Positions 8,506 to 17,592 of a DNA stretch of 64,000 bases are shown in pieces. The first letter of the stretch is position 1. Each line of letters opens with the position of its first letter. Both the position numbers and the translations under genes were made by a program. Source of the stretch: Alphaproteobacteria bacterium (lineage in GTDB: Bacteria > Pseudomonadota > Alphaproteobacteria > Bin95); the NCBI GenBank assembly GCA_020638555.1, contig JACKII010000002.1, forward strand, positions 1,054,001 through 1,118,000, written 5' to 3'. A model generated the notes under the pieces. That model worked only from the letters and a program-made list of their open reading frames with translations. It ran no database searches and had not been told where the DNA came from.

Positions 8506-11500
8506 TTACCAGGTGTCGACCATCGGGCGCTTCTTCCGGTCGCGCGGCGCCGGCGGGCGGATCGAGGCGAGCAGGTTCACCACCCATTTCCGCGTATCCG
8601 CCGGGTCGATCACCTCGTCGAGCGAGAAGTTGGTGGTGCGGTTGATGGCCTTGCCGGACTCGTACAGGCCGGCGACCAGCTTTTCGAACAGTTGCCGCCG
8701 TTCCTCCGGGTCCGCGACCGCCTCCAGCTCGGCCCGATAGCCCAGCTTCACCTGGCCTTCGATGCCCATGGGCGCAAACTCCCCGGTCGGCCACGCGACG
8801 TAGAAATAGGGGAAGCGCAGATTGCCGCCGGCCATGGCGCTCTGACCCAGGCCATAGGCCTTGCGGGTGATGACCGTGAAATAGGGCACGGTCAGGTTGG
8901 CGCTGGTCACGAACATGCGGGCGGCGTGGCGCACCAGCGCCGTCTTCTCCACTTCCGGCCCGACCATGATGCCGGGCGTATCGCAGAGATGGACGATCGG
9001 AATGTCATAGGCGTCGCACAACTGCATGAAGCGCGCGCCCTTGTCGGAGCCGTCGCTGTCGATGGCGCCGCCCAGGTGTTTGGGATCGTTGGCGATGATG
9101 CCGACGGGCCGGCCCTCGATCCGGGTCAGGCAGGTGACGATGGTCTTGCCGAAGCCCTGGCGCAGTTCCAGCACCGAGCCCTCGTCGGCCAGGGTTTCGA
9201 TCACGTCGCGGATTTCATAGATGCGCAGTCGGTTTTCCGGCACGATATGGCGCATGCGGCGTTGGTCCGGCGCGGTCCAGTCCGGCAGCTTGCCCTGGAA
9301 GTAGGACAGATACTTTTTCGCGACCCGCACCGCCTCGGCTTCGTCCTCGACCAGCACGTCGATCACGCCGTTTTTGAACTGGACCTCGGTCGGGCCGATA
9401 TCCTCGGGCGCGAACACGCCCAGGCCGCCGCCCTCGACCATGGCCGGGCCGCCCATGCCGATATTCGCGTCCCGCGTGGCGATCACCACGTCCGAGGCGC
9501 CCACCAGCGAGGCGTTGCCGGCATAGCAGCGCCCGGCCACGACGCAGACAATGGGCACATGGCCCGACAGTTTCATGAAGTGATGGAACGTGTCCATGCC
9601 GACGAAGCCGCCATAGTCGTCGTCGCCGGGCCGGCCGCCGCCGCCCTCGGCGAACAGGATCACCGGCATGCGGCCGTCGTCGGCAATGTCGATGCCCTTG
9701 TCCGTCTTCCAGTGGTTGTGCACGCCCTGGGTGCCGGCGAAGACCGTGTAGTCGTAGGCCAGCACGACGACGCGCGATTCCGGGTCGCCGAACTGTTCGC
9801 CATTCACCTGGCCGACGCCAACTATGATGCCGTCGGCGGGGCTGCGGGTGTAGAGGTCCTCCAGCCCGCGCCGCCGCACCTGGGCCGCCACGACCATGGA
9901 GCCGTACTCGATGAACGTGTCGGGGTCGACCAGATCGTAGACATTCTCGCGCGCGGTGCGGTGCCCGGTCTTGCGCCGGCGCGCCACGGCCTGCGGCCGG
10001 TTCTCGTCATAGATGCGGGACTTGCGTTCCAGCACCTCGGCCAGGTCCGGGCGGATATAGTCGGGGTCGATTTCCTCCGCCGCCACTTCGGCGTCGCCGG
10101 CGGCGTCGGAGGGCTCCAGCGCGATCAGCAACTGGTCCTCCCACAGCGTGTCGCCGGGCTCGACATGCACGGCGCGCACGATGCCGGCGGCCTCCGCCTT
10201 GACCTCGTGCTCCATCTTCATGGCTTCCATGACGACGAGTTGCTGGCCGCGCAGCACCGTGTCGCCCTCGGCCACGGTCAGGGAGAGGATGGTGCCTTGC
10301 AGCGGCGCGCGCACGGCGATCATGCCGTCCGCCAGGCTTTCCTCCGCGGCGCTGCGGGCGGCGGAGCCCTGTCGGGCGTCCGACTGCCCGAAGGCCAGCA
10401 CCGCCAGCGGGTCGACGGCATCGACCTTGACTCCTGCCCGGCCGCTGCGGGCGGCACCGCCGCCGGCCTCGGTGGTCGGCGCGAAATAGAGGTGGGGGTG
10501 ATGCGCGCCCGCCGCCTGCACCAGGGCCGCGGCGTGCGCCTCGACATAGCCGGTATGGGCGCCGCCGCCGGCAACGCCCTCGTCCCGCAGCAGGTTTTGC
10601 AGGAAGGGGATGTTGGTCGGCGCGCCCGCCACATGAAACTCGCAGAGCGCGCGATAGCCCTTGGCCAGCACGTCCGGCAGGCTCTGGCTGCTGGTGTGCA
10701 CGACCAGCTTGGCCAGCAGCGAGTCATAGGCCGGGTTGGTGCGATAGCCGACATAGCCGTAATGATCCACCCGGATGCCGCGGCCGGAGGGCGGTTCGAA
10801 CGCGCTCAGCACGCCGCCGCCGGGGCGGGCTTCGCCGTCGGGCTGCATGGTCTCGGTGTTGACGCGCACCTGCATGGCCATGCCGCGCGGGCTCGGCACT
10901 TGCGCGCGCGTCAGCCCCAGATCGGCCAGCGTCTGGCCGCCGGCAATCTGGAGTTGCAATTCCACCAGGTTCAGGCCGGTCACCTCTTCCGTCACCGTGT
11001 GCTCGACCTGGAGGCGCGGGTTCGCCTCGATGAAGAAGAACTCGCCGGTATCCGCATCGACCAGGAATTCGATCGTGCCGAGATTCTTGTACCCTGCCGC
11101 CGCGGCCAGCCGCATGGCCGCCTCCAGCAACTTGTCGCGCAGCACCGGCGACAGGTCGGGCGCCGGCGCCAGTTCCACGATTTTCTGCCGCCGCCGTTGC
11201 AGCGAGCAGTCCCGCTCCCAAAGGTGCGACACCTCGCGACCGTCGCCCACCACCTGCACCTCGATATGTCGGGCGCGGCGCACCAGGCGTTCCACATACA
11301 GGTCGCCATTGCCGAAGCCGGAGAGCGCCTCCGACTGGCAGCGGGCGAAGGCCTCTTCCAGGTCGTCCGCGTTCAGCACCGGCCGCATGCCGCGTCCGCC
11401 GCCACCGGCCACCGCCTTGACCATGACCGCCCCGCCGGGGCCGAGATCGGCCAGGAAGGCGCGCGCGTCCTCCAGCGCGGTCGGCGCGGCGGTGCCGGGC

Positions 11501-11892
11501 AGGGTCGGCACGTCCTGTTCCGCCGCCAGGCGCCGGGCGGCGTGCTTGTCGCCGAACAGCTCCAACGCCTCGGGGGAGGGGCCGACAAAGACGATGCCGG
11601 CAGCGGCACACGCCCGCGCGAAGGCGGCATTCTCGGAGAGGAAGCCATAGCCGGGATGGATCGCCGTCGCCCCGGTCTCTTTGGCGGCGGCCAGGATCGC
11701 GTCGGCGTCCAGATAGGCGGCGACGCCGCGGCCGGACAGTTGCACCGCCTCGTCGGCCTTGCGGGTGTGCAGGCTGGCGGCGTCGTCGGCGGGATAGACC
11801 GCGACGGTGGGCAGGCCGAGTTCGGCGGCCGCGCGGACAATGCGCGTGGCAATCTCGCCGCGATTGGCGACGAGCAGCTTTCCCGAGATCAT
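8506..11892 (-). CDS. Single-chain biotin-dependent acyl-CoA carboxylase (LCC-like)
   Basis: One 1128-aa chain holding all parts of a biotin carboxylase. The biotin carboxylase domain covers about 1-450 (KLLVANRGEIATRI, AVAGGGGRGMRP, EANPRLQVEHTV). The biotinyl domain has the biotin-accepting Lys559 in VVMEAMKMEHEV. The carboxyltransferase part follows from about 600, with FAEGGGGRPGDDD and LCDTPGIMVGPEV. This order resembles the long-chain acyl-CoA carboxylases described from mycobacteria; the substrate may be acetyl-, propionyl- or longer acyl-CoA. I chose ATG 11892, where the biotin carboxylase motif starts within four residues; the frame runs 14 codons further up. No separate accA/accD-like gene is near. 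Confidence 0.9.
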   Translation of the reverse strand: MISGKLLVANRGEIATRIVRAAAELGLPTVAVYPADDAASLHTRKADEAVQLSGRGVAAYLDADAILAAAKETGATAIHPGYGFLSENAAFARACAAAGIVFVGPSPEALELFGDKHAARRLAAEQDVPTLPGTAAPTALEDARAFLADLGPGGAVMVKAVAGGGGRGMRPVLNADDLEEAFARCQSEALSGFGNGDLYVERLVRRARHIEVQVVGDGREVSHLWERDCSLQRRRQKIVELAPAPDLSPVLRDKLLEAAMRLAAAAGYKNLGTIEFLVDADTGEFFFIEANPRLQVEHTVTEEVTGLNLVELQLQIAGGQTLADLGLTRAQVPSPRGMAMQVRVNTETMQPDGEARPGGGVLSAFEPPSGRGIRVDHYGYVGYRTNPAYDSLLAKLVVHTSSQSLPDVLAKGYRALCEFHVAGAPTNIPFLQNLLRDEGVAGGGAHTGYVEAHAAALVQAAGAHHPHLYFAPTTEAGGGAARSGRAGVKVDAVDPLAVLAFGQSDARQGSAARSAAEESLADGMIAVRAPLQGTILSLTVAEGDTVLRGQQLVVMEAMKMEHEVKAEAAGIVRAVHVEPGDTLWEDQLLIALEPSDAAGDAEVAAEEIDPDYIRPDLAEVLERKSRIYDENRPQAVARRRKTGHRTARENVYDLVDPDTFIEYGSMVVAAQVRRRGLEDLYTRSPADGIIVGVGQVNGEQFGDPESRVVVLAYDYTVFAGTQGVHNHWKTDKGIDIADDGRMPVILFAEGGGGRPGDDDYGGFVGMDTFHHFMKLSGHVPIVCVVAGRCYAGNASLVGASDVVIATRDANIGMGGPAMVEGGGLGVFAPEDIGPTEVQFKNGVIDVLVEDEAEAVRVAKKYLSYFQGKLPDWTAPDQRRMRHIVPENRLRIYEIRDVIETLADEGSVLELRQGFGKTIVTCLTRIEGRPVGIIANDPKHLGGAIDSDGSDKGARFMQLCDAYDIPIVHLCDTPGIMVGPEVEKTALVRHAARMFVTSANLTVPYFTVITRKAYGLGQSAMAGGNLRFPYFYVAWPTGEFAPMGIEGQVKLGYRAELEAVADPEERRQLFEKLVAGLYESGKAINRTTNFSLDEVIDPADTRKWVVNLLASIRPPAPRDRKKRPMVDTW

Positions 11893-11981
11893 GGGGAACG
11901 GGCGTCCTTGGTATCGTTCTGAGTGTTGGCGCAAAGACTAGCGGCCCCGTTTGCATAAGGAAACGGGCGGATGCTTGAACT

Positions 11982-12042
11982 GTCCCGGACGCGCACGGCC
12001 AGGATGGCCGGACGCGATCCGGGACCTCTGGCGGCATAGGGC
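11982..12042 (+). repeat. REP-like palindromic element, copy 1
   Basis: About 60 bp. The outer arms are tcccggac and gatccggga around the inner hairpin ggccaggatggcc, followed by a gcggcatagggcg tail. It is nearly identical to 12145-12208 in the same orientation, and the outer arms recur in a shorter form at 22503-22540. Confidence 0.75.
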
Positions 12043-12144
12043 GCCGGCGCTACGATGGCGACCTCGCCCCGGCCGGAGATCCCGGCCCTCCGCCCGCCCG
12101 TGGCGGGCTCCGGCCGGGAAAGGGCGGGGGGCAGGCGTTCGAGC

Positions 12145-12208
12145 TTTCCCGGACGTGTCCGGCCAGGATGGCCGGATGCGATCCGGGACCTCCGGCGGCA
12201 TAGGGCGC
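12145..12208 (+). repeat. REP-like palindromic element, copy 2
   Basis: Second copy of the tcccggac/gatccggga element in the same orientation as the copy at 11982-12042. It has a few substitutions in the left arm and the same ggccaggatggcc core and cggcatagggcg tail. Confidence 0.75.
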
Positions 12209-12235
12209 GGCCGCCGCAGCGACCCGCCCCCGGCG

Positions 12236-13945
12236 TCAACCCTGCGGCCCGCGCACCAGCCGGCCGGGCCGGGCATCCGTCATCTCGCCCGCCTCGGCGA
12301 TGATCTGGCCGGCGGCCACGGTGGCGCGATAGCCGTCCGCCCGTTGCAGCAGGCGCTTGCCGCCCTTCGGCAGGTCGTTGGTCATGTAGGGCGCGTGCAG
12401 GTGCAGTTTGTCGAAGTCGAGCACGTTCAGGTCCGCTTTCTTGCCCGGCAGGATCGCGCCGCGGTCGCGCAGGCCGTACAGTTCGGCGTTTTCCAGCGTC
12501 TGCTTGCGCACCGCCTCTTCCAGGCCGATGCGGGCGCCGCGCGAGCGGTCGCGCACCCAGTGGGTCAGCATATAGGTCGGGAAGTTGGCATCCGAGACCG
12601 TGCCCACATGCGCGCCCCCGTCCGACAGTGACATATGCGTGCGCGGATGCACCAGCATGTCGTGCATGACGTCGAAATTGTAGCCGCCATAGTTCGAGAG
12701 CGGGAAATACAGCAATTGCTGGCCCTCGTTCTGCAACATCACGTCATAGACGAAGCTTTCCGCCGACATCCCGGCCCGTTCGGCCCGGGCGGCGATGTTT
12801 TCCGACTGCGGCGGCTCGTAGTCCGGCGGGTCGCCGAGGGCGAACATGTTGGAGAAGGTGGCGAGGAAGTCCTTCAGCCCGCCATAGTCCACATGCGGTG
12901 TCTCCTCCAGCAGGCGGACCTTGAAGCTCGGGTCGCGCATGATGGCGACGCGCTCCTCCAGCGATTTGCGGCGGATGGCGCGATAGCTGGGGTGGAACAG
13001 GAACGGGTTCAGGGTCGCCATCAGCCCTTCCAGAATGCCCGCCGGCCGCGGCGCGACGCTGGCGCGGATGTCGAGGCCTTCGTTCGCCTGCGCGTCGACC
13101 AGGCTTTGCAACACCTCCTTGTAGTATTCCGGCTGGTTGCGGCGCTGGGCGAACGAGAAGATCAGCGGCCCGCCCGTGGTGCGCGCGATTTCCTTCATCC
13201 AGGGGAAATCCGGGTCGCGGCCCATATGGTCGCTGATCATCTGGAACACGCCATGGCCCGGCTTGCGAAAGGCGCGGGCGATGCCGACCAGTTCCTCCGG
13301 CGTCGCGTTGGTGCCGGGGATCACCGGCCCGTGCTTCACCTTGTGCAGGATGGTGCGCGAGGTGGTGAAGCCCAGGGCGCCGGCCTGCAACGCTTCCTCG
13401 GTCAGCCGGCTCATTTCGGCGATTTCGTCGGCCGTCGCCTCGTCCTCCAGCGCCCGCGCCTCGCCCATGACATAGCAGCGGAGCGCCGAATGCGGCACCT
13501 GCGCCACCACGTCGATGCTGCGCTGCTGCCGTTCCAGGCTGTCCAGATATTCCGGGAAGGTCTCCCAGTCCCAGGTCATGCCTTCGTCCAGCGCCGCGCC
13601 GGGGATTTCCTCGACCCCTTCCATGACGCGGATGAGAAAGTCGCGCTCGTTCGGGCGGGCCGGCGCGAAGCCGACGCCGCAATTGCCCATGACCACCGTG
13701 GTCACCCCGTGCCAGGACGAGGGCGACAGGTCCGGGTCCCAGGTCACCTGGCCGTCATAATGGGTGTGCACGTCGACCCAGCCGGGCGTGACCAGCGCGC
13801 CCTCGGCATCGATGTCGCGCCTGGCCGGCCCCAGCTTCGGGCCGACCTCGACGATCCGGCCGTCGCGGACGGCCACGTCGGCGTGAAAGGCAGCGCGGCC
13901 GGTGCCGTCGACGACGCGGCCATTGCGGATGACGAGATCGTGCAT
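12236..13945 (-). CDS. N-acyl-D-amino-acid deacylase family amidohydrolase
   Basis: Amidohydrolase-superfamily protein of 569 aa related to D-aminoacylases, which remove the acyl group from N-acyl-D-amino acids. Metal ligands H60 and H62 lie in VDVHTHYDGQ, and the bridging Cys89 of this family lies in MGNCGVGFAP. The start ATG 13945 has GGAGG 7-8 bases upstream; the frame continues further up but only as antisense to the SMP-30 gene. It is a clear paralogue of 44678-46396, with the same residue numbering for all these motifs. It lies 17 bp after the SMP-30 gene and is probably cotranscribed with it. Confidence 0.88.
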   Translation of the reverse strand: MHDLVIRNGRVVDGTGRAAFHADVAVRDGRIVEVGPKLGPARRDIDAEGALVTPGWVDVHTHYDGQVTWDPDLSPSSWHGVTTVVMGNCGVGFAPARPNERDFLIRVMEGVEEIPGAALDEGMTWDWETFPEYLDSLERQQRSIDVVAQVPHSALRCYVMGEARALEDEATADEIAEMSRLTEEALQAGALGFTTSRTILHKVKHGPVIPGTNATPEELVGIARAFRKPGHGVFQMISDHMGRDPDFPWMKEIARTTGGPLIFSFAQRRNQPEYYKEVLQSLVDAQANEGLDIRASVAPRPAGILEGLMATLNPFLFHPSYRAIRRKSLEERVAIMRDPSFKVRLLEETPHVDYGGLKDFLATFSNMFALGDPPDYEPPQSENIAARAERAGMSAESFVYDVMLQNEGQQLLYFPLSNYGGYNFDVMHDMLVHPRTHMSLSDGGAHVGTVSDANFPTYMLTHWVRDRSRGARIGLEEAVRKQTLENAELYGLRDRGAILPGKKADLNVLDFDKLHLHAPYMTNDLPKGGKRLLQRADGYRATVAAGQIIAEAGEMTDARPGRLVRGPQG

Positions 13946-13962
13946 GTGTGTTCCTCCAACGC

Positions 13963-14889
13963 TTACTTGTTGAGAAAATTCAGGGCCAGCCCCGGCCGTG
14001 GCCATTCCATCGCCACCAGCCGGCCGGTCGAACTGAGCGTGATATAGGCGGTGCGCAGGTCCGGGCCGCCGAAGCAGATATTGGTGGTGGCATGGTCCGG
14101 CATCGGCACATGCTCCACCTTGGAGCCGTCCGGCGCGATCACGGTGATGCCGCCATTGTGGATGGTGGCGACGCAGACATTGCCGCCGCCGTCCACCGCC
14201 AACGAATCGTACATCTGATAGCCGCCCGGCGCGCAGATCACCCGCCCGGCCTCCTGCCGCGCCGGCACTTTGGGTGCAGCGACCCGCCCCGGCTCCGCCA
14301 GCTTGTAGGCCCAGACGCGGCCCGCATGGGTCTCGGCAATGTAAAGCTCGGTCTCGTCGGGCGAGAGGCCGATGCCGTTCGGGTCGTCGAACGGATAGAT
14401 CGCCTCGACGATGTGCGAGCCATCGGCCTTGGCGTAATAGATGGCGGTCACATCCTTGTCGCGGCGCCGGCGTTTGCCGTGGTCGGTGAACCAGAAGCCG
14501 CCGTGGCGGTCGAACACCAGGTCGTTCGGGCCTTTCAGCGGCTCGCCATTGCATTCGGTGTAGAGCACCTCGACCTTGCCGGTCTCCAGGTCGATGCGCT
14601 CGATCCGGCCGCCGGAATAGTCGTCCGGCTGGCCGATGGGCAGCAACCGGCCGTCCCGCTCCAGAAAGCGCAGGCCGCCATTGTTGCAGACATAGCATTT
14701 GCCGTCCGGCCCGATGGCGGCACCGTTCGGCCCGCCGCCGGGCTCGGCCACCACGGTCTTGGTGCCGTCCGGCGCGACCCGGGTCAGGCGGCCCGCTGCA
14801 ATTTCCACCAGCACCACGTCGCCGTTCGGCAGCGCAATCGGCCCTTCGGGAAAGCGGAGGCCATCGGTGATGACGCGAAACTCGGGCAT
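13963..14889 (-). CDS. SMP-30/gluconolactonase/LRE family protein
   Basis: Six-bladed beta-propeller of 308 aa. Family signs are GLRFPEGPIALPNGDVVLVE at the start, GPNGAAIGPDGKCYVCNN, the KGPNDLVFDRHGGFWFTD segment and DDPNGIGLSPDE, which supply the acidic and Asn metal ligands. Members hydrolyse sugar lactones or other esters. It is the first gene of a pair with the D-aminoacylase, so the two may process one N-acyl or lactone substrate; that link is inference. Confidence 0.87.
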   Translation of the reverse strand: MPEFRVITDGLRFPEGPIALPNGDVVLVEIAAGRLTRVAPDGTKTVVAEPGGGPNGAAIGPDGKCYVCNNGGLRFLERDGRLLPIGQPDDYSGGRIERIDLETGKVEVLYTECNGEPLKGPNDLVFDRHGGFWFTDHGKRRRRDKDVTAIYYAKADGSHIVEAIYPFDDPNGIGLSPDETELYIAETHAGRVWAYKLAEPGRVAAPKVPARQEAGRVICAPGGYQMYDSLAVDGGGNVCVATIHNGGITVIAPDGSKVEHVPMPDHATTNICFGGPDLRTAYITLSSTGRLVAMEWPRPGLALNFLNK

Positions 14890-15197
14890 GGGTTCGATCC
14901 TGGCTCAATCACGGAGCGCCGATTGCACCGCACCCCGAGGCGTTTTGTCCAGTCCGAAAGTCGTAGAAGGATGGAGCGCGCGCCCGCAGGTGCCCTGTTT
15001 CCCGGCCGCGCCGGAGCGGTGGGCCGGGACCGGCCGGCTCTCGCGAACGCCGCCTTTGCCCCTGGTCGAAGGCTGCCACCGGCCCGGGACGGCGGCTCCG
15101 TCCCCCTCCGCGGAGCGCCGGGCCCGTTATCCCATTGCTGGACGAACCGCCTGGCCTCGCCCATGCTGCCGCCACCGCTTTTCCGGAGGAACCCGCC
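14890..15197. other. Divergent intergenic region, partly a dispersed repeat
   Basis: A 308-bp gap between the divergently transcribed SMP-30 gene and the plus-strand hydrolase. About 14998-15112 is an inverted, degenerate copy of the ~118-bp dispersed element also found at 41241, 41398, 56207, 56346 and 63171. Promoters for both flanking genes should be in the remaining 14890-14997 and 15113-15190, but no convincing boxes are visible. Confidence 0.55.
14998..15112 (-). repeat. ~118-bp dispersed palindromic element, inverted degenerate copy
   Basis: It reads as the reverse complement of the plus-oriented copies: tttcccggccgc, then gggccgggaccggccg, ctctcgcgaacgcc, a short variable stretch, tcgaagg, caccggcccgggacggcggctccg. 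Some arms are altered. Confidence 0.7.
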
Positions 15198-16439
15198 ATG
15201 TTCGCCCGCCTTGCCACGGCGCTTCAACACAACCCGGCATTGGCCCGCCGTTGCCGCATGCTGCCCCTCACCATCGGCCTGATCGCGGACGGGGACGCCT
15301 GGACGATCACGACCGGTGCGACGCTCGACGTCCGGAAAGGCGCGCCGGCCGATGCGGATTTCGTGCTGTCCGGGTCCGCCTCCGCCTGGCGGGAGTTCGC
15401 CAAGCCCGTGCCCGCCATCGGCTTTCAGAGCGTCGTCGGCATGGTCCGGGTCGGCCATCTCGGCCTTGACGGCGAGCTGCTCGCGTTCGCCCGTTCGGAA
15501 ATCCTGCTGGAACAGCTTTTCGCCTCGCTCCGCGACTCGCCTGCTGCGACGGCACCCCAAACCGTCGGCGAGCCCTGGATTGAGCCCGCCGTCGGCCGCT
15601 ACCTGCATCTGGATATCGCGGGCCTGCCCCATCGCCTTTACTTCGAGGAAGCCGGCCCGGCGGATGGCGTGCCGCTGCTCTGCCTGCACACCGCCGGCGC
15701 CGACGGGCGCCAGTATCGCGGCGTCCTCAACGATCCGCAGGTGACGCGGTCGCACCGCGTCATCGTCTTCGACATGCCCTGGCACGGCAAATCCTCGCCG
15801 CCGCCGGGGTTCGAGACCTCGGACTACAAGCTCACCACCGACCTCTATACGGAAATGATCATGGCGGTGGTGCGTGCGCTGAAACTGGACCGCCCCATCG
15901 TCATGGGCTGCTCGATTGGCGGGCGTGCGGTCATGCACCTGGCGCTGCGCCATGGCGAGGCGTTCCGCGCGGCCATCGGCCTGCAATCCTCCGCCGCGCC
16001 GGATCCCGGCAAGGTCGGCAAGCTCTACGAACTCGCCGCCACCTGGCGCCTCGACGTGCATGGCGGCGAGGCCAGCGCCGGCTCCGTCGCCTGTCTGATG
16101 GCGCCCGACGCCCCCGCGGCCGACCGGTGGGAGACGCTGTGGCACTACATGACCGGCGGTCCCGGCATTTTCTATGGCGACGTTCACTATTACAGCGTCG
16201 AGGGCCTGATGACCGACGCGGAGGCGGAGGCCCTCCGCGACAGCCCGTGCCCGATCTACATGCTGACCGGGGATTACGACTTGTCGGCCACGCCCGCTCT
16301 CAGCCAGGCCCTGGCGGAGCGCATCCGTCCGGCGCATTTCGAGGTGATGCACGGCCTCGGCCATTTCCCGATGTCGGAAAGCCCGGAGCGCTTTCTGTCC
16401 TACCTGCGCCCGGTGCTGGACAAGATCGCGGCCGGATAG
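15198..16439 (+). CDS. Alpha/beta hydrolase with N-terminal SCP2-like domain
   Basis: A 413-aa protein in two parts. Residues 1-115 resemble a sterol-carrier/SCP2-like domain (DGDAWTITTGATLDVRKG, ADADFVLSGSASAWREF). The rest is an alpha/beta hydrolase with an HTAG oxyanion segment (LCLHTAGADGRQYRG), FDMPWHGKSSPP, the nucleophile elbow MGCSIGGRA with Ser near 239, and a C-terminal HGLGHFPM for the catalytic His. It probably hydrolyses a hydrophobic ester or amide. The start ATG 15198 follows CGGAGGA at proper spacing; the frame extends 21 codons further. It begins a run of plus-strand genes leading into the pot operon. Confidence 0.82.
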   Translation: MFARLATALQHNPALARRCRMLPLTIGLIADGDAWTITTGATLDVRKGAPADADFVLSGSASAWREFAKPVPAIGFQSVVGMVRVGHLGLDGELLAFARSEILLEQLFASLRDSPAATAPQTVGEPWIEPAVGRYLHLDIAGLPHRLYFEEAGPADGVPLLCLHTAGADGRQYRGVLNDPQVTRSHRVIVFDMPWHGKSSPPPGFETSDYKLTTDLYTEMIMAVVRALKLDRPIVMGCSIGGRAVMHLALRHGEAFRAAIGLQSSAAPDPGKVGKLYELAATWRLDVHGGEASAGSVACLMAPDAPAADRWETLWHYMTGGPGIFYGDVHYYSVEGLMTDAEAEALRDSPCPIYMLTGDYDLSATPALSQALAERIRPAHFEVMHGLGHFPMSESPERFLSYLRPVLDKIAAG

Positions 16440-16496
16440 CACGCTCACTGGCAACCCGCATACCCACCACAGCCCCCACCGGTCGGAGGACTCCCC

Positions 16497-17432
16497 ATGC
16501 CCGTCGATCCCCAGATCCAGGCCTTTCTCGACAAGGGCGCCGGCGTGCCCGCCACCCACACCCTGCCGGTGGCGGAGGCGCGCCGGCAGTACAACGGCCG
16601 CACCGCCATCATGACCCCCGGCCCGGCCATGGCCCAGGTCGCGGAGCAACATATCGACGGGCCCGGCGGCCAGTTGAAGCTTCGCATCTACACGCCGAAA
16701 GGGCAGGGACCGTTCCCGCTGATGGTGTTCTTCCACGGCAGCGGCTTCGTGCTCTGCACGCTGGACACCCATGACGGCATGTGCCGCCATCTGGCCGACG
16801 GCATCGGCTGCGTCGTCGTCTCGGTCGACTACCGCCTGGCACCCGAGCACAAATTCCCCGCCGGCCCGGACGACTGCCTCGCCGCCACCCGCTGGGCCGC
16901 CGCCAACGCCGCCGCGTTGAACGTCGACGCCGGCCGCATCATGGTGGCCGGCGACAGCGCCGGCGGCAACATGGCGGCGGTGACGGCGCTGCGCGTGCGC
17001 GACGAGGGCGGGCCGGCGCTCTGCGGCCAGATGCTGCTCTATCCCGTCACCGACTATCACTCGCCGGGCACGCCGTCTTATGAAGAAAATGCCGACGGCT
17101 ATGGCCTGACCCGCGCGACCATGGAATGGTTCTGGGACCATTACCTGACCGACCCGTCCGAGGCCGACAGCCCGCTCGCCTCGCCGATGCGGGCCAAGGA
17201 TCTGAGCCGCCTGCCACCCGCCTACTGCCTCAGCGCGGAATACGACCCGCTGCGCGACGAAGCAGAGCTTTACGGCGAGAAACTGCGCGCCGCCGGGGTG
17301 CCGGCGGAGATCACCCGCCGGCCCGGCATGAATCACGGCTTCCTGTTCTGGTGCGGTCAGGTCACCGGCGCCGACGAGGCCATGGCCCATGCCTGCGCCT
17401 GGGGGCGCCGCATCTTCGCCGCTTCCGCCTGA
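16497..17432 (+). CDS. HSL-family alpha/beta hydrolase (esterase/lipase)
   Basis: Esterase of the hormone-sensitive-lipase group, 311 aa. The usual HGGG oxyanion motif is HGSGF here (VFFHGSGFVL). Other family marks are VDYRLAPEHKFPAGPDD, the nucleophile elbow VAGDSAGGNMAAV, SAEYDPLRDEAELY and MNHGFLFW for the His. It lies 57 bp after the SCP2-hydrolase with GGAGG before the ATG, so the two are likely cotranscribed. Substrate unknown. Confidence 0.88.
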   Translation: MPVDPQIQAFLDKGAGVPATHTLPVAEARRQYNGRTAIMTPGPAMAQVAEQHIDGPGGQLKLRIYTPKGQGPFPLMVFFHGSGFVLCTLDTHDGMCRHLADGIGCVVVSVDYRLAPEHKFPAGPDDCLAATRWAAANAAALNVDAGRIMVAGDSAGGNMAAVTALRVRDEGGPALCGQMLLYPVTDYHSPGTPSYEENADGYGLTRATMEWFWDHYLTDPSEADSPLASPMRAKDLSRLPPAYCLSAEYDPLRDEAELYGEKLRAAGVPAEITRRPGMNHGFLFWCGQVTGADEAMAHACAWGRRIFAASA

Positions 17433-17592
17433 GCGGCGCGGCTGCCCTCGGCCGGATCGGTGCCCGTCACGGATGTCGCGGGGCCGAGACGGCCGTTGAC
17501 AGGCGCGCCCTATCGCCCGATGTGTGCGCGCAAATTCCGGTCTGGCCTGCCGCGAGGGCGTGGCGGGCCTCCGGCCGAACGAGGTCGATGCC

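Larger units (their letters stand above)
11893..12235. other. Intergenic region with two palindromic repeat copies
   Basis: A 343-bp spacer upstream of the carboxylase and downstream of the D-aminoacylase gene. It is mostly repeats: two copies of a tcccggac...gatccgggacctc element (11982-12042 and 12145-12208). Between them is a GC palindrome around 12085-12135. The carboxylase promoter should lie in 11893-11980, but no boxes are convincing. Confidence 0.6.

Noticed and set aside
8692..11922. 1076-codon plus-strand frame opposite the carboxylase
   Set aside because: Antisense artefact; the minus strand has all carboxylase motifs including the biotin site.
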